Shown: in pieces, positions 48,436-57,867 of the stretch
How positions within the stretch are numbered: position 1 is the first letter of the stretch
How the letters are laid out: the number at the start of each line of letters is the position of its first letter
Assembly (NCBI RefSeq): GCF_022557175.1
Contig: NZ_CP092915.1
Span: 3,286,001 to 3,350,000 of the forward strand
DNA: 64,000 nt
DNA from: Mycolicibacterium sp. YH-1
GTDB taxonomy: Bacteria > Actinomycetota > Actinomycetes > Mycobacteriales > Mycobacteriaceae
Direction of reading: 5' to 3'
The notes under the pieces: generated by a model
The model's database searches: none
Seen by the model: only the letters and a program-made list of their open reading frames with translations
Told to the model about the DNA's origin: nothing
Program-made: the position numbers and the translations under genes

Positions 48436-48651
48436 GTGCCCATCATCGACGTGACACTCATCGAAGGACGCCCGCCGCACGTTTTGCGCGAGTTCGCGGA
48501 CACCATCACCCGAGCGGCCCACGAGCTCCTCGAAGCGCCCGTCGAGTCGGTGCGCGTCATCGTCCGCCAGGTACCGCCGGGCATGTTCTTCGTCGGCGGC
48601 AAAGACCGCAGCGTTGTCGAGCACCCTGCGCCGCGCCTCGGCTCATCCTGA
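48436..48651 (+). CDS. 4-oxalocrotonate tautomerase family protein
   Basis: 71 aa from GTG 48436. After removal of the initiator, the catalytic proline is first: PIIDVTLIEGR. The conserved Arg-11 (EGR), the second arginine in SVRVIVRQVP and the hydrophobic pocket residue in GMFFVGG match 4-OT. It tautomerises 2-hydroxymuconate to 2-oxo-3-hexenedioate. The GTG has AGGAG 8 nt upstream. It ends 29 nt from the convergent serine hydrolase. Confidence 0.93.
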   Translation: MPIIDVTLIEGRPPHVLREFADTITRAAHELLEAPVESVRVIVRQVPPGMFFVGGKDRSVVEHPAPRLGSS

Positions 48652-48680
48652 GGGGATGGCGTCGTCAAGCTCGCGAGTGA

Positions 48681-50366
48681 TCAGTCGGTGAAGGCGCGCG
48701 AGTACCTGCAGCCGTCGCGGTCGGCCCACGGCGTGACACCTCGTGCCACGGGCCCAAAGGTGATGCGCTCCGGCAACCGCTCATCGGCTCCGATGCGGAA
48801 GGTGGACGGTCCGACCGCGATGAGTTCGGCGTCCTCGCCGGGTGCCTCGACACCGCCGGAGGCGATGAGCACCAGGCGTCCGCGCCGCAGCACCACGCGG
48901 AAGTTGGTGAACCATGGGGAATAGCATCGGTAGTGCCCGCAGAACGCCTCCAGTGCACCATCGGACACCGATCCATCGATGTCGGTGGGGCGGCCGGTGC
49001 CGACGGGAGTCAGCTCTTTGGCTCCCCAGGTCCAATGGCCGTCGTCAAAGGTGAGTGCGTACTGATTCAGGGAGGGCAACGTCGTGACGACGCGTCGCCC
49101 CCAGGTGCGCAGCAGGGGTGCCTGCTCACCGTCGCTGGACACCATCAGTCGTACCCGATTCCCGCGGTGTTCGGCGATCGATACGCACACGGACAACGCT
49201 GGTTCCATCGGGGGGATTTCCGCTGGGGCATCGGTGAATTCGCCAAGGCATCCCAGCTCCTCGACGCGTGATGCGTCCCACCAGCGCGGGTCGAGCCGGT
49301 CGGTGTCCACCCGGCCCGGTGTGGTGAGTTCTGTCGCGGTGCTGCGCGCGATCGCCTCGGCGACGGGCGTGTCACCATTGGCGTTGGTGACCACGCACAC
49401 GGCGAGGCCATGATCGAGGTCGGCCATCAGGAACGACGCGTAGCCGACCATGCCGCCACCGTGCGTCAGAACGCTACGGCCCTCGATGCGTTCGACATTG
49501 ACTCCGAGGCCGTAGCGGCTCGATTCGGTGGTGGGCACGCCAGGTAGATCCAGCACGTCCTCACCGGCGGGCGCAACGGACGACAGCATGGTGTCGAATG
49601 CGGCGGCGCTCAGCACCGTCGTACCGTCGACAGTGCCTCGTCCGAGCAACATGCGGGCGAAACGGCCCAGATCGGAGCCGGTCGCCGCGAGATTGCCGTC
49701 GGCTCCAGCGACTTCCAGCCACGGTGCGGGCACGAGGCGGTCTCCTGGGATCCACGGCCGATCGTCGTGCAGAGGTTGGTGGCCCCGGGCCAGCGACTCG
49801 TAGTCGTCGTGTGTGATGCGGGCGATGGTGTCCTTCATGCCGAGGGGGGCAAGGATGCCGTCCCGGACCAGATTCGCCAGCGGCCGCCCGGACACCTGCG
49901 CCGCGGTCAGGCCAAGCAGGATGTAGCCGAGATTCGAGTAGTGAAAGAAGCTCCCCGGGGCCGCAGGCGATGATTCGCCCGCGTACAGGGTGGCCTGACC
50001 GATCTCGTCGGGCAGCGCGTCCACGCTGGCGACCAGCCCTGCCGTGTGATTGAGCAGCCGCTCGAGCGTGATCCCGTCTGCGCGCAAAGGCTGCGGAACC
50101 CAGTCGAGCACGCTCGCAGCGGGCGCATCGAGTCGAACGAGTTTCTGCTCGGCGAGCTGCAGGAGCACGATCGACGTGAATGTCTTGCTGATCGAGCCGA
50201 TCTCGAAGCGGTGGTGGGAGCCGACGGGGGTCCCCGAACTGAGGTCCGACTTCCCGAACACGTGGGAGAAGATCTCACCTCGGCGGTCGACGGCCACCAC
50301 CGCACCGCCGGGCACTGCCCACTGTTTGGCGATGGCGTTGATGACCGCGCATGCCGAATCGCTCAC
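48681..50366 (-). CDS. Serine hydrolase, class C beta-lactamase/D-aminopeptidase family
   Basis: 561 aa. An N-terminal beta-lactamase fold (about 1-345) has SISK (S58 to K61), YSN (Y143 to N145) and the HGG loop in VLTHGGGMVGY. A C-terminal extension of about 200 residues is beta-rich, as in DD-aminopeptidases and related esterases. No signal peptide is seen, so it is probably cytoplasmic and acts on imported material rather than as an antibiotic-resistance enzyme. Its ATG overlaps the stop of the decarboxylase gene (ATGA). Last gene of the minus-strand operon starting at 54531. Confidence 0.88.
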   Translation of the reverse strand: MSDSACAVINAIAKQWAVPGGAVVAVDRRGEIFSHVFGKSDLSSGTPVGSHHRFEIGSISKTFTSIVLLQLAEQKLVRLDAPAASVLDWVPQPLRADGITLERLLNHTAGLVASVDALPDEIGQATLYAGESSPAAPGSFFHYSNLGYILLGLTAAQVSGRPLANLVRDGILAPLGMKDTIARITHDDYESLARGHQPLHDDRPWIPGDRLVPAPWLEVAGADGNLAATGSDLGRFARMLLGRGTVDGTTVLSAAAFDTMLSSVAPAGEDVLDLPGVPTTESSRYGLGVNVERIEGRSVLTHGGGMVGYASFLMADLDHGLAVCVVTNANGDTPVAEAIARSTATELTTPGRVDTDRLDPRWWDASRVEELGCLGEFTDAPAEIPPMEPALSVCVSIAEHRGNRVRLMVSSDGEQAPLLRTWGRRVVTTLPSLNQYALTFDDGHWTWGAKELTPVGTGRPTDIDGSVSDGALEAFCGHYRCYSPWFTNFRVVLRRGRLVLIASGGVEAPGEDAELIAVGPSTFRIGADERLPERITFGPVARGVTPWADRDGCRYSRAFTD

Positions 50367-51658
50367 CCGCTCACCGACTCGGCAGCGGGGACCAGTTGCT
50401 CCCGGCGCAGCAGGTCGTCGAACGTCTCGCGTCGGACCGCCAACCGAGACGTGCCGTTGTCGCAGAACACCACTGGAGGCCGCAGCGCGGTGTTGTAGTT
50501 GTTCGACATCGTGTAGCAGTAGGCGCCCGTCGTCGGCACGGTGATGAGATCACCCACCCGCGGACTGACCACCGGCACCTGCTGGGCGATCCGGTCACCG
50601 GACTCGCAGTGGCGACCGACGACGTCGACGATCTCGGCGGGGCCACTCCGGTCGATCACCGACGGCTGGAACGCCTGACCGTAGAGCGACACCTCGAGGT
50701 TGTCTCCCATGCCACCATCGACAGCCGCGTGGGTGAGCACACCGCGTTTGACGGTGACGACGCGGTAGACGGTGATCCCGTTGCGCGCCACCATCGAGCG
50801 GCCGGGCTCCACCAGGAGTTCGACGTCTTTGCCTAGGCGATGGTGCACAGCCGAGACCAGGCACTCCGCGTACTCGTCGACCGACGGCGCTGAGTCATCG
50901 CTCGTGTACCGCACGCCAAGGCCTCCGCCGAGGTCGTAGACGCCGAACCGCTCGAACTCCGCGAGCGCGGCCACGGCGGCCTCGAACTGCGTGAGGTCAA
51001 GTAGCTGCGACCCCACATGAGCGTGTAAGCCATGAAGATCGAGCAGGGGCTGCCGGCGGATCTCGCGAATCACGTCGGCAACCTGGTCGGACGGGATGCC
51101 GAACTTGGAGGCGTCGTGACCCGTCATCATCGCCGCATGCGTCTTCGCGTCCAATGACGGGCTCACCCGCAGCAGCACGGGTACGGGTGCATCCGCGATG
51201 CGAGCGATGCGCTCGACATCGTCGAGATTGTCGACGACGACATAGCGCACACGCGACTCGATCGCGACGCGCACGTCCTCGTCGGTCTTGGCGTTGCCGT
51301 GGAAGACAGCTCGGCCGGGGTCGGCGCCGCTGGCCAAGGCCAGCCGCAGTTCACCCGCCGAGGCGACATCGGTACCGCACCCCTCCCGTGCCACCACGCC
51401 GATCACCGACGCCGACGGAAAGCTCTTCGATGCGAACAGGATTAGCGATCGAGGATGTCGGCGGGTGAACGCGTCGACGTAGGCGTGTGCTCTGCGCCGC
51501 AGCGCACCCTCATCGATCAGATACGCAGGGGTGCCGTACTGCTCGGCCAGATCTGCCACCAGGCATCCGCCGATGACGAGGCGCCCGTCTGTATCCAGGG
51601 TCGTGCCCTCGGGATACAGGGAAAGGTCGATGTCGGCGGCGTTCGGCATTGCGGTCAT
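50363..51658 (-). CDS. Diaminopimelate decarboxylase-family PLP enzyme
   Basis: 431 aa from ATG 51658 (GGAGA upstream; the longer frame is a shadow). Fold type III barrel with the PLP lysine in LFASKSFPS (K78), GCGTDVASAGE, HVGSQ, the glycine-rich DLGGGLGVRY phosphate loop, the EPGR motif, and the second-subunit cysteine in GRHCESGD (C351). The CESGD box fits meso-diaminopimelate decarboxylases. It is unlikely to be the biosynthetic lysA, which lies with argS/thrA in mycobacteria; this copy is within a peptide-utilisation operon, so catabolism of DAP or a related D-centre amino acid is plausible. Confidence 0.88.
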   Translation of the reverse strand: MTAMPNAADIDLSLYPEGTTLDTDGRLVIGGCLVADLAEQYGTPAYLIDEGALRRRAHAYVDAFTRRHPRSLILFASKSFPSASVIGVVAREGCGTDVASAGELRLALASGADPGRAVFHGNAKTDEDVRVAIESRVRYVVVDNLDDVERIARIADAPVPVLLRVSPSLDAKTHAAMMTGHDASKFGIPSDQVADVIREIRRQPLLDLHGLHAHVGSQLLDLTQFEAAVAALAEFERFGVYDLGGGLGVRYTSDDSAPSVDEYAECLVSAVHHRLGKDVELLVEPGRSMVARNGITVYRVVTVKRGVLTHAAVDGGMGDNLEVSLYGQAFQPSVIDRSGPAEIVDVVGRHCESGDRIAQQVPVVSPRVGDLITVPTTGAYCYTMSNNYNTALRPPVVFCDNGTSRLAVRRETFDDLLRREQLVPAAESVSG

Positions 51659-51689
51659 GACGACTTCTCCGGGTGGACGTGTGGGTTCA

Positions 51690-53153
51690 TCACTGGCGTC
51701 GTGCCTGCTGGGATCGACACGCCTCGTCGTGGCGGGCGAAACGCTCGGCCCACTCCGCGGCGCGCCGGGGATCGGGTTCGACGATCTCGGGCCGCTCATC
51801 GGGCGTGAGTTCCCGATCGGTGTCCGTCCAGTTCAAGGCATTTCGGCCCGCGAACAGCGCGGCGCCCAACGCCGAGTGGTCGCGCTCGTTGCGTTGGCAG
51901 TGCACGGCCCGACCGGTGGCGTCGGCGAGGTCGCGCCGGAACGTCTCGGAGGTGGCACCGGATCCGCTCATCAAGATCGGGCCGCGAGCCCCGGCTGCCT
52001 CGTCCAGTGCCTCGATGCACCGGCGCGACTCGAGCACGATGCCCGCGATGAGCCCCCGCGCCAAGTCGGCCGGGGTGGTGCGCAGGGTCAAACCCTCGAT
52101 CGACCCGATGAGGTTGGGGTCCCACAGGGCGCCCTGCTCGCCGGGGGACAGGTAGGGGAGTACCAGCGGAGCCGACGCCAGAGGTGCCGTTGCGGCGAGA
52201 TCGGCCAGTTCGGCGGGCCCGCCTGCGACGCCGAGCAGATTCGCGAGCCATTCCACCGCCGATCCCGTTGCGAGGAGGTCCATCTCGAGTCCGAACCCGT
52301 CGTCGGCCATGGGCGTCACCAGGAAGCGTCCGTCATCGTCGACTCGGGCCGTCGACGAGTGGCCGAGGATGACGTTGCTCGTGCCTGCGATGTACGCGAC
52401 GGCGCCGGGTGCCCGCACCCCGAGGCCGTATGCCCCGAGCACCGAGTCGGCTGCACCGAGTACGACAGGTATGCCTGCTGGACAACCCCACCCAGCGGCG
52501 ACGTCGGCACGAAGTGGCCGGCTCGCATTCGACGCCGCGATATCGGGGACGTGGCTCACCTTCGCGGCGGCGAGTATCTCGCCGTCCCAACGACCATCGT
52601 GCAAGTCGTAGGCGCCGTAACCGGATGCCGTGCTCGGATCCGTCAATAGCTCCCCGGTCAGGACCTCGTACAGGTAGTCCTTCGCGCCCGCCACGATGGC
52701 GTCCGGCGTCAGGCCGAGCCGTACGCGGCGGGCATGCATCGCGAGCAGGTATCTGCCGTCGAACCTCTGTCCGGTTCGCCGGTACAGGGTGGCCGGGCCG
52801 ATGGCGGCGGCGATGTCGTCACCCTCGGCCTCGGCACGCCCGTCCTTCCAGGTGATGGCCGAACCGATGGGGACGCCGTCCTGCCCCAGGCTCACCAGGG
52901 TCGGCAGCATCGCCGAGAGCGCGATGGCCCGCCACGACGTCGCATCGGTCTGCGTGGCGAGCTGCGCAAGCGCTCGGTGGCAGGCATCGAGCCAGTCGGC
53001 CGGATTCTGTTCAGCTGCACCGGGTTCCGGCTGCGAGGTCGGATAGCTTACGCGGGCGCGCGCAACGCACCGGCCATCCTCGCCGACGGCGACCGCCTTA
53101 AGGCTGCTGGTCCCCAGGTCCAGGCCGAGTGCGAGAGGCTCGCCCTCTGTCAT
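51690..53153 (-). CDS. FGGY-family carbohydrate kinase
   Basis: 487 aa from ATG 53153; the frame is open to 53216. The N-terminal ribonuclease-H-like domain starts LALGLDLGTSSLKAVAV. WLANLLG, SPGEQGALWDPNLIG and the second-domain GPILMSGSGATSETFRRDLAD are typical of xylulokinase-like members. It phosphorylates a sugar or polyol with ATP in the cytoplasm; the substrate is unknown. WKDGRAEAEGDD (substrate loop) differs from canonical xylulokinase. It lies between the aminotransferase and the decarboxylase gene, with gaps of about 30 nt. Confidence 0.9.
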   Translation of the reverse strand: MTEGEPLALGLDLGTSSLKAVAVGEDGRCVARARVSYPTSQPEPGAAEQNPADWLDACHRALAQLATQTDATSWRAIALSAMLPTLVSLGQDGVPIGSAITWKDGRAEAEGDDIAAAIGPATLYRRTGQRFDGRYLLAMHARRVRLGLTPDAIVAGAKDYLYEVLTGELLTDPSTASGYGAYDLHDGRWDGEILAAAKVSHVPDIAASNASRPLRADVAAGWGCPAGIPVVLGAADSVLGAYGLGVRAPGAVAYIAGTSNVILGHSSTARVDDDGRFLVTPMADDGFGLEMDLLATGSAVEWLANLLGVAGGPAELADLAATAPLASAPLVLPYLSPGEQGALWDPNLIGSIEGLTLRTTPADLARGLIAGIVLESRRCIEALDEAAGARGPILMSGSGATSETFRRDLADATGRAVHCQRNERDHSALGAALFAGRNALNWTDTDRELTPDERPEIVEPDPRRAAEWAERFARHDEACRSQQARRQ

Positions 53154-53181
53154 CGAAACGGCCCGGTTCGGCCGCGGCCGG

Positions 53182-54531
53182 CTAGAACTCACGCGCCACC
53201 ACGGAGAGCGCGGCATCGGCCGCGGTCAGTGTGTCGTCGATGTCGGCGTCGGTGTGTACAAGCGAGACGAAGAGATTCTCGAACTGCAGCGGGTGGAACA
53301 GCACGCCGCGCACCACCATCTCTTGATACCACCGCGTGAAGACGTCCTCACGGGCGTTGGCCGCCGCATCACGCCAGTTCTTGATGGGTTGGTCGGTGAA
53401 CCACAGCTGAAACACCGTTCCGATCCCCTCCACGTACGCGTCGATGCCCTTCTCCTGCGCGAGGGTCTTGAGCCCGCGACCGAGCCGGTCGCCCAGCGCG
53501 CGCTGGCGCTCGTAAAGACCTGGTTCGGCCAGGATGTCCATGGTGGCCGAAACTGCGGCGCATTGCACGACGTTGGCGTTATACGTTCCCGAGTGGGAGT
53601 ACGTACCGTCGGCGATCAATCTCATCGCCTCGGTGGTACCGCCCACCGCTGCCACGGGGAAGCCGCCACCGATGCCCTTGGCGTACGTGGTGAGGTCCGG
53701 ACGGATTCCGAACCACTCCTGGGCGCCGCCGCGTGCGAACCGGAAGCCGGTGATGACCTCGTCGAAGATCAGCATTGCGCCATACTTCGTGGTCTGCTCT
53801 CGGAGCAGCTCCAGATAGCCCGGCTCGGGCAGAATGCAACCGGTGTTGAAGACCGCAGGCTCGGTCAGCACGGCGGCCACTTCCTCGCCGCGCTCCTCCA
53901 TGAGTGCGACGAAACTCTCGGGGTCGTTCCAGGTGAGCACCACGAGGGTGTGCTCCAGTTCGGCGGGAACGCCGCCTCCCATGGCGACGGGGCGCGGCCG
54001 ATCAGCGGGGCCGGCCAGCTTCGGATCCACGTGGTTGGACCAGTACACGGTGTCCTGCCAACCGTGATAGTGACCTTCGAACCGCACGATCAGCCGCCGT
54101 CCGGTGGTCGCCCTCGCGAGCCGGACGGCCGTACCGACGGCCTCGGATCCGGAGTTGGTGAATCGGACCTGTTCCACGCCGGGCACGGCGGCGATGACCT
54201 TCTCGGCCGCCTCGATCTCGAGTTCGTATGGCAGGCCGAAGCATGTGCCGTAGTCGTGGATCGCGTCGGTGACGGCCTGGGTCACACCGGGGTGCCGGTG
54301 CCCGAGAATCATCGGGCCCAGGCCCAGCAGATAGTCGATGTACTCGTTGCCGTCGACGTCGCGCAGGCGCGAACCCTGCCCCTCGGCCATGAAGATCGGG
54401 TACGGCTTCCAACCATTGCGCGGTAGGCGAGCGGTGCTGCCGGCCCCGCCGGGAATCGAGCGGCGCGCGCGTTCGTAGAGAGCCTTGGTGGTCGCGGTCC
54501 GCTCGGCGTAGGCGGTGTCGAACGTCGTCAT
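53182..54531 (-). CDS. Class III aminotransferase / glutamate-1-semialdehyde aminomutase-like
   Basis: 449 aa from ATG 54531, with GGAAAGG 6 nt upstream; a further in-frame Met lies at 54561. Fold type I PLP enzyme: RSIPGGAGSTAR and YIDYLLGLGPMILGHRHP at the N-terminus, FTNSGSEAVGTAVRLAR, HYHGWQD, IFDEVITGFRFARGGAQEWF, and the PLP lysine in TYAKGIGGGFPVAA (K285). The sequence is closest in style to HemL-like aminotransferases, but hemL itself is elsewhere in mycobacteria, so a catabolic transaminase is more likely. First gene of the minus-strand operon. Confidence 0.9.
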   Translation of the reverse strand: MTTFDTAYAERTATTKALYERARRSIPGGAGSTARLPRNGWKPYPIFMAEGQGSRLRDVDGNEYIDYLLGLGPMILGHRHPGVTQAVTDAIHDYGTCFGLPYELEIEAAEKVIAAVPGVEQVRFTNSGSEAVGTAVRLARATTGRRLIVRFEGHYHGWQDTVYWSNHVDPKLAGPADRPRPVAMGGGVPAELEHTLVVLTWNDPESFVALMEERGEEVAAVLTEPAVFNTGCILPEPGYLELLREQTTKYGAMLIFDEVITGFRFARGGAQEWFGIRPDLTTYAKGIGGGFPVAAVGGTTEAMRLIADGTYSHSGTYNANVVQCAAVSATMDILAEPGLYERQRALGDRLGRGLKTLAQEKGIDAYVEGIGTVFQLWFTDQPIKNWRDAAANAREDVFTRWYQEMVVRGVLFHPLQFENLFVSLVHTDADIDDTLTAADAALSVVAREF

Positions 54532-54571
54532 GGAGTGCCTTTCCTCTTGCTGACTGGTCATCCCAGTGCAC

Positions 54572-54588
54572 TCATCATACTAAGTATG
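54572..54588 (-). promoter_or_regulatory. Promoter/operator with CATACTTAGTATG dyad upstream of the aminotransferase
   Basis: On the minus strand the dyad CATAC-TTA-GTATG (54588-54576) overlaps TATGAT, a good -10 for the operon starting at 54531. CTTAGTATGATGA, running from 54584 to 54572, is repeated exactly in front of the permease operon at 57868-57880. Confidence 0.6.
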
Positions 54589-54601
54589 TAGAGCAATGAG
54601 A

Positions 54602-56077
54602 TCAAAACGTGGGCGAGGTGAGCAACTCGATGAGGGCGCGCACCGGAGTGCCGGTTGCCCCCGCGGGCCACGGATGAGCCTCACCCTCGAGCCAGGCAGA
54701 CGAACCGTTGTCGATGTGCACCCACGGCACGTCGTCGACGAAGGTGCGCAGGTAGGTGGCCGCCAACTGGCCGGAGTCGGGAACGGCGGTGGGCGCGTTC
54801 GCGATATCCGCGACGCGTGACGACAGCAGCGAGACGTAGGAATCGTGCAACGGCAGTGCCCAACCGCGGTCGAACGCACGACGGCCGGCATCCACGACGG
54901 CGCGGGCGAGTTCGTCCGATGTTCCCCAGCACCCCCAGAACGCAGATCCCACGCCACCGGAGTCCGTCAGCGTTCCCACGTCGATCAGACGGGATGGGTT
55001 AAGTGCGGCAAGCCAACTCAGCGCATCGGCGAGTACCACGCGGCCCTCGGAGTCAGTGTCGAGAACCTCGGTGGTTCGCCCGCCGGGATGTGACACGACG
55101 TCTCCCGGTCGAAGCGCGCTTCCGCTCGGCATGTTCTCCGCGATCGGCAGGAGTGCAGTCACTGGTCCGGGGACGCCGAGGCGGGCCGCGGCGATCACCG
55201 CGGCAGCGACGGACGCCGCCGCGGCCATGTCTGATTTCATCCAGCTGAGTTCACCGAGGTTGCGTTTCAGGTTCACCCCGCCGGAGTCGAACGTGATCCC
55301 CTTGCCCGCCAACGCCGTCAGTGGACCATCGCCTGCGATGTGCAATGCGACGACGAGGGGAGCCTCGACGCTTCCGGCTCCGACGCCGAGGGTCCCGCCG
55401 AATCCCCGCTGACCCAGTGCCGCCTCGTCCCATGTTTCGACGACGACCGAACCGGGTGCCAGCTCATCGGCGAACTCAGCAATGGCGCTGGCGAAGTCGT
55501 TGGGGCGCAGTGAGTTCGGTGGCATCTCGACCAACTGGCGCACCCAACCGGTGGCCCGTGCCACCGTCGCGGCACGGGCGAGGATCGAGTCCGAGTCCGG
55601 CTGCGAATCGTCCACGACTTCCACGGCGACGGGCGTCGCAGGCGCGTGCGGGTCACGTTGATACCGCCAGGCGCCGATCGCATGGCCCTGCGCGACCGCA
55701 TCGAGGGCGCCCTCTGCCTCCAGGGCGAGCGTCGAGACGACGGCGCGAGCGTTTCCCGACGCCACGGCCGCTTCGAACAGGTCGTACGCAGTGTCGACAC
55801 GACGCCCAAGTCCGACCAGCACGACTCGGACCGGGCCCGCGGGACCCGTCAGCACGGCCGTGCAGCGTGCCGCGCGCCGGCCGTCGAAATCAGGACTGGC
55901 AGCCGCGATGGCACCGAGTTCGGCGCCGAGCACATCACCCACCACAGCCGATCCTCGCCCCCCGTGCACACCGTCCGGTCCGGAGAACATGCCCACGACG
56001 AGGTCGGCTCCAGGGTTTCGCTCCAGCGCGCGGGCGAGGTCGTGGCTCGGCCAGCGGTTAATGGATGTACCGCTCAC
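54602..56077 (-). CDS. M17-family leucyl aminopeptidase
   Basis: 491 aa from GTG 56077, which overlaps the stop of the binding-protein gene as GTGA; the longer frame to 56161 is not needed. N-terminal macro-like domain (about 1-170) and C-terminal catalytic domain with LAGKGITFDSGGVNLK, MKSDMAAAASV and LDTDSEGRVVLAD. The usual NTDAEGR has Asp for Asn and Ser for Ala, but the metal ligands D and E are kept. It removes N-terminal residues from short peptides. Tight coupling to the transporter lipoprotein implies that it processes the imported peptide. Confidence 0.9.
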   Translation of the reverse strand: MSGTSINRWPSHDLARALERNPGADLVVGMFSGPDGVHGGRGSAVVGDVLGAELGAIAAASPDFDGRRAARCTAVLTGPAGPVRVVLVGLGRRVDTAYDLFEAAVASGNARAVVSTLALEAEGALDAVAQGHAIGAWRYQRDPHAPATPVAVEVVDDSQPDSDSILARAATVARATGWVRQLVEMPPNSLRPNDFASAIAEFADELAPGSVVVETWDEAALGQRGFGGTLGVGAGSVEAPLVVALHIAGDGPLTALAGKGITFDSGGVNLKRNLGELSWMKSDMAAAASVAAAVIAAARLGVPGPVTALLPIAENMPSGSALRPGDVVSHPGGRTTEVLDTDSEGRVVLADALSWLAALNPSRLIDVGTLTDSGGVGSAFWGCWGTSDELARAVVDAGRRAFDRGWALPLHDSYVSLLSSRVADIANAPTAVPDSGQLAATYLRTFVDDVPWVHIDNGSSAWLEGEAHPWPAGATGTPVRALIELLTSPTF

Positions 56078-57717
56078 TTGACGGGGTGAACCTGGAGCAG
56101 CGTCTGTGTCGAGAGATTGTTGACCGACCCGACGAGCGGAGATAACAGGAAGCCCGTCCACGACGGTGAGTGCGCCTCGATCACGTTCTGGTAGACGAGC
56201 ACGATGTAGGGACGGTCGTCGAATGCGATCCGCTGCATCTGGTTGATGATCTGCTGGCGTTCCGCACGGTCGCGGGCCACCGCCTGCGCGGCGTACAGCT
56301 CATCGTAGGCAGGATTGCAGTAGCCGCTGTCGTTGTTGTTGCCCCACTGTGCGCACGTGAGCACACTGAGCTGGAAGTCGGGGTCCACCGGCGGAATCCA
56401 GTCCCACATCGCCAGGTCGAACTCGTCGTAGCCGCCATCGGGGCCAAGGATTGCATTGGTGGCCGCATCGGTGTCCATCTTGCGCATCACCAGGCGCACG
56501 CCGACATCACGCAGATCGTTCTGCATGGTCTGGAACATCCGGTCCCCGGCGCCGTTGATCTCGGTCGGGAAGATCACGTCGTACGTCATGGGAAGCCCGT
56601 CGGCGACCCGGATGCCGTCCGAACCCTTCGTGTAGCCCAGACCATCGAGGATCGCATTGGCCTTGACCACGTCGAACGGCAGCCCGTTGATCGAGTCGTC
56701 ATGCCATCCCGTGGCCGGTGCGACGATTGTCGAGCCTGGAGTCGCCATCCCGAGCCACGCGGTCTTGACCATCTCCGCTCGGTTCATCGCGTACTCGAAC
56801 GCCTTGCGCACCTCGGGGTTCAGCAGTTCGTGGTGATTCTTCTTCTTGGGATTGGTGTTGATGATGAGTTCGTAGAACCCGGAGCCTGCGGTGGTGCCGA
56901 CTTCTTGTCCGGCGTCCTTCAACGAGGGAACGGTCGTCGCCGGAGTCGACTCACCGATCATGTCGACCTGACCGGTCCGCAGCGCCGTCACCATCGCGTC
57001 GGAGTTGGCGAAGAACTGCAGCCCGAAGCCGGTTATCTGAGGCTTGGTGTCGCCCCACCACTTTGGATTCTGATCGAAGAGGGCGAGCTGATCCTTCTTG
57101 TACTCCTTGAGCAGGAACGGACCGCCCGACACCATGGGCGCATCGTTCTGGAAGGTCGTGATGGCCTTGCCGTCGCCGGTGGCGTACTGCGACCAGATGT
57201 GCTCGGGCAGGATGGGCAGCTGCTGCATCTGGGCGAGCACGTTGGAAACCGGTTCGGCGTAGGTCACGACCAGCTTGTCGTCACCGTCGGCAACCGCGGA
57301 GGTCAGGTTCTGCATGAAACCGGCGAGCTTGCCCGTTGGTCCGTCCTGGTACTGATGAATCATGTTCAGCGTGAAGGCCGCATCCTTTGCCGTCAGCGGC
57401 TGACCGTCGGACCACTGGGCGTCCTTGACCGTCTCGAAGGTCCAGGTCAGCCCATCTGGCGACGTCTCCCACTTCGTTGCGAACGATGGCTGCAGCGACA
57501 GGTCATTCGTGTCGTACTCGGTGAGGTGGGGGTAGACGTACTGGTACGCGACGCTGCTGTAGTCAGAACCCGACACGAATGGATTGAGCGAGTCGATCGC
57601 GGCGCTCACCCCTATTCGCAGCACTGCGGCTGACGACCCGGTGGAGCCGCCGCATCCGATCGCGGAGAACGCGACGACACAGCTAGTGACCAGCGCAAGG
57701 ATTCGTGAGGGCTTCAT
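56074..57717 (-). CDS. Peptide ABC transporter substrate-binding lipoprotein
   Basis: 547 aa from ATG 57717 (MKPSRILALVTSCV), with AGGAAAGG upstream. A lipoprotein signal of 20 residues ends in the lipobox SAIGC (C21 predicted lipidated). The rest is an SBP_bac_5 fold: RIGVSAAIDSLNPF, WSDGQPLTAKDAAFTLNMI, VSGGPFLLKEY, VRKAFEYAMNRAEMVKTAW. These bind peptides or other oligomers outside the membrane. The binding-pocket specificity cannot be read. Divergent from the permease operon with a 199-nt gap. Confidence 0.93.
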   Translation of the reverse strand: MKPSRILALVTSCVVAFSAIGCGGSTGSSAAVLRIGVSAAIDSLNPFVSGSDYSSVAYQYVYPHLTEYDTNDLSLQPSFATKWETSPDGLTWTFETVKDAQWSDGQPLTAKDAAFTLNMIHQYQDGPTGKLAGFMQNLTSAVADGDDKLVVTYAEPVSNVLAQMQQLPILPEHIWSQYATGDGKAITTFQNDAPMVSGGPFLLKEYKKDQLALFDQNPKWWGDTKPQITGFGLQFFANSDAMVTALRTGQVDMIGESTPATTVPSLKDAGQEVGTTAGSGFYELIINTNPKKKNHHELLNPEVRKAFEYAMNRAEMVKTAWLGMATPGSTIVAPATGWHDDSINGLPFDVVKANAILDGLGYTKGSDGIRVADGLPMTYDVIFPTEINGAGDRMFQTMQNDLRDVGVRLVMRKMDTDAATNAILGPDGGYDEFDLAMWDWIPPVDPDFQLSVLTCAQWGNNNDSGYCNPAYDELYAAQAVARDRAERQQIINQMQRIAFDDRPYIVLVYQNVIEAHSPSWTGFLLSPLVGSVNNLSTQTLLQVHPVK

Positions 57718-57867
57718 GGAGGACCTTTCCTCGTCGGTGGAGCCACGCGGTCGGCTATCGGCCGAACTCCGGAAGAAAATCGATTCCGAGCACGATCCGC
57801 GTCGCTTCGGCGAAGAAGCCCGCAGTGGACGTATGACGCGTTGTGACACCCGATTTCACTTGGCGTG

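Noticed and set aside
48681..50366. Resistance beta-lactamase
   Set aside because: Although SxxK, YxN and HGG are present, the protein lacks a signal peptide, has a 200-residue extension and belongs to a peptide operon.
56170..57633. 487-aa plus-strand ORF opposite the binding lipoprotein
   Set aside because: Antisense shadow; the lipoprotein has a clear signal peptide and lipobox on the minus strand.
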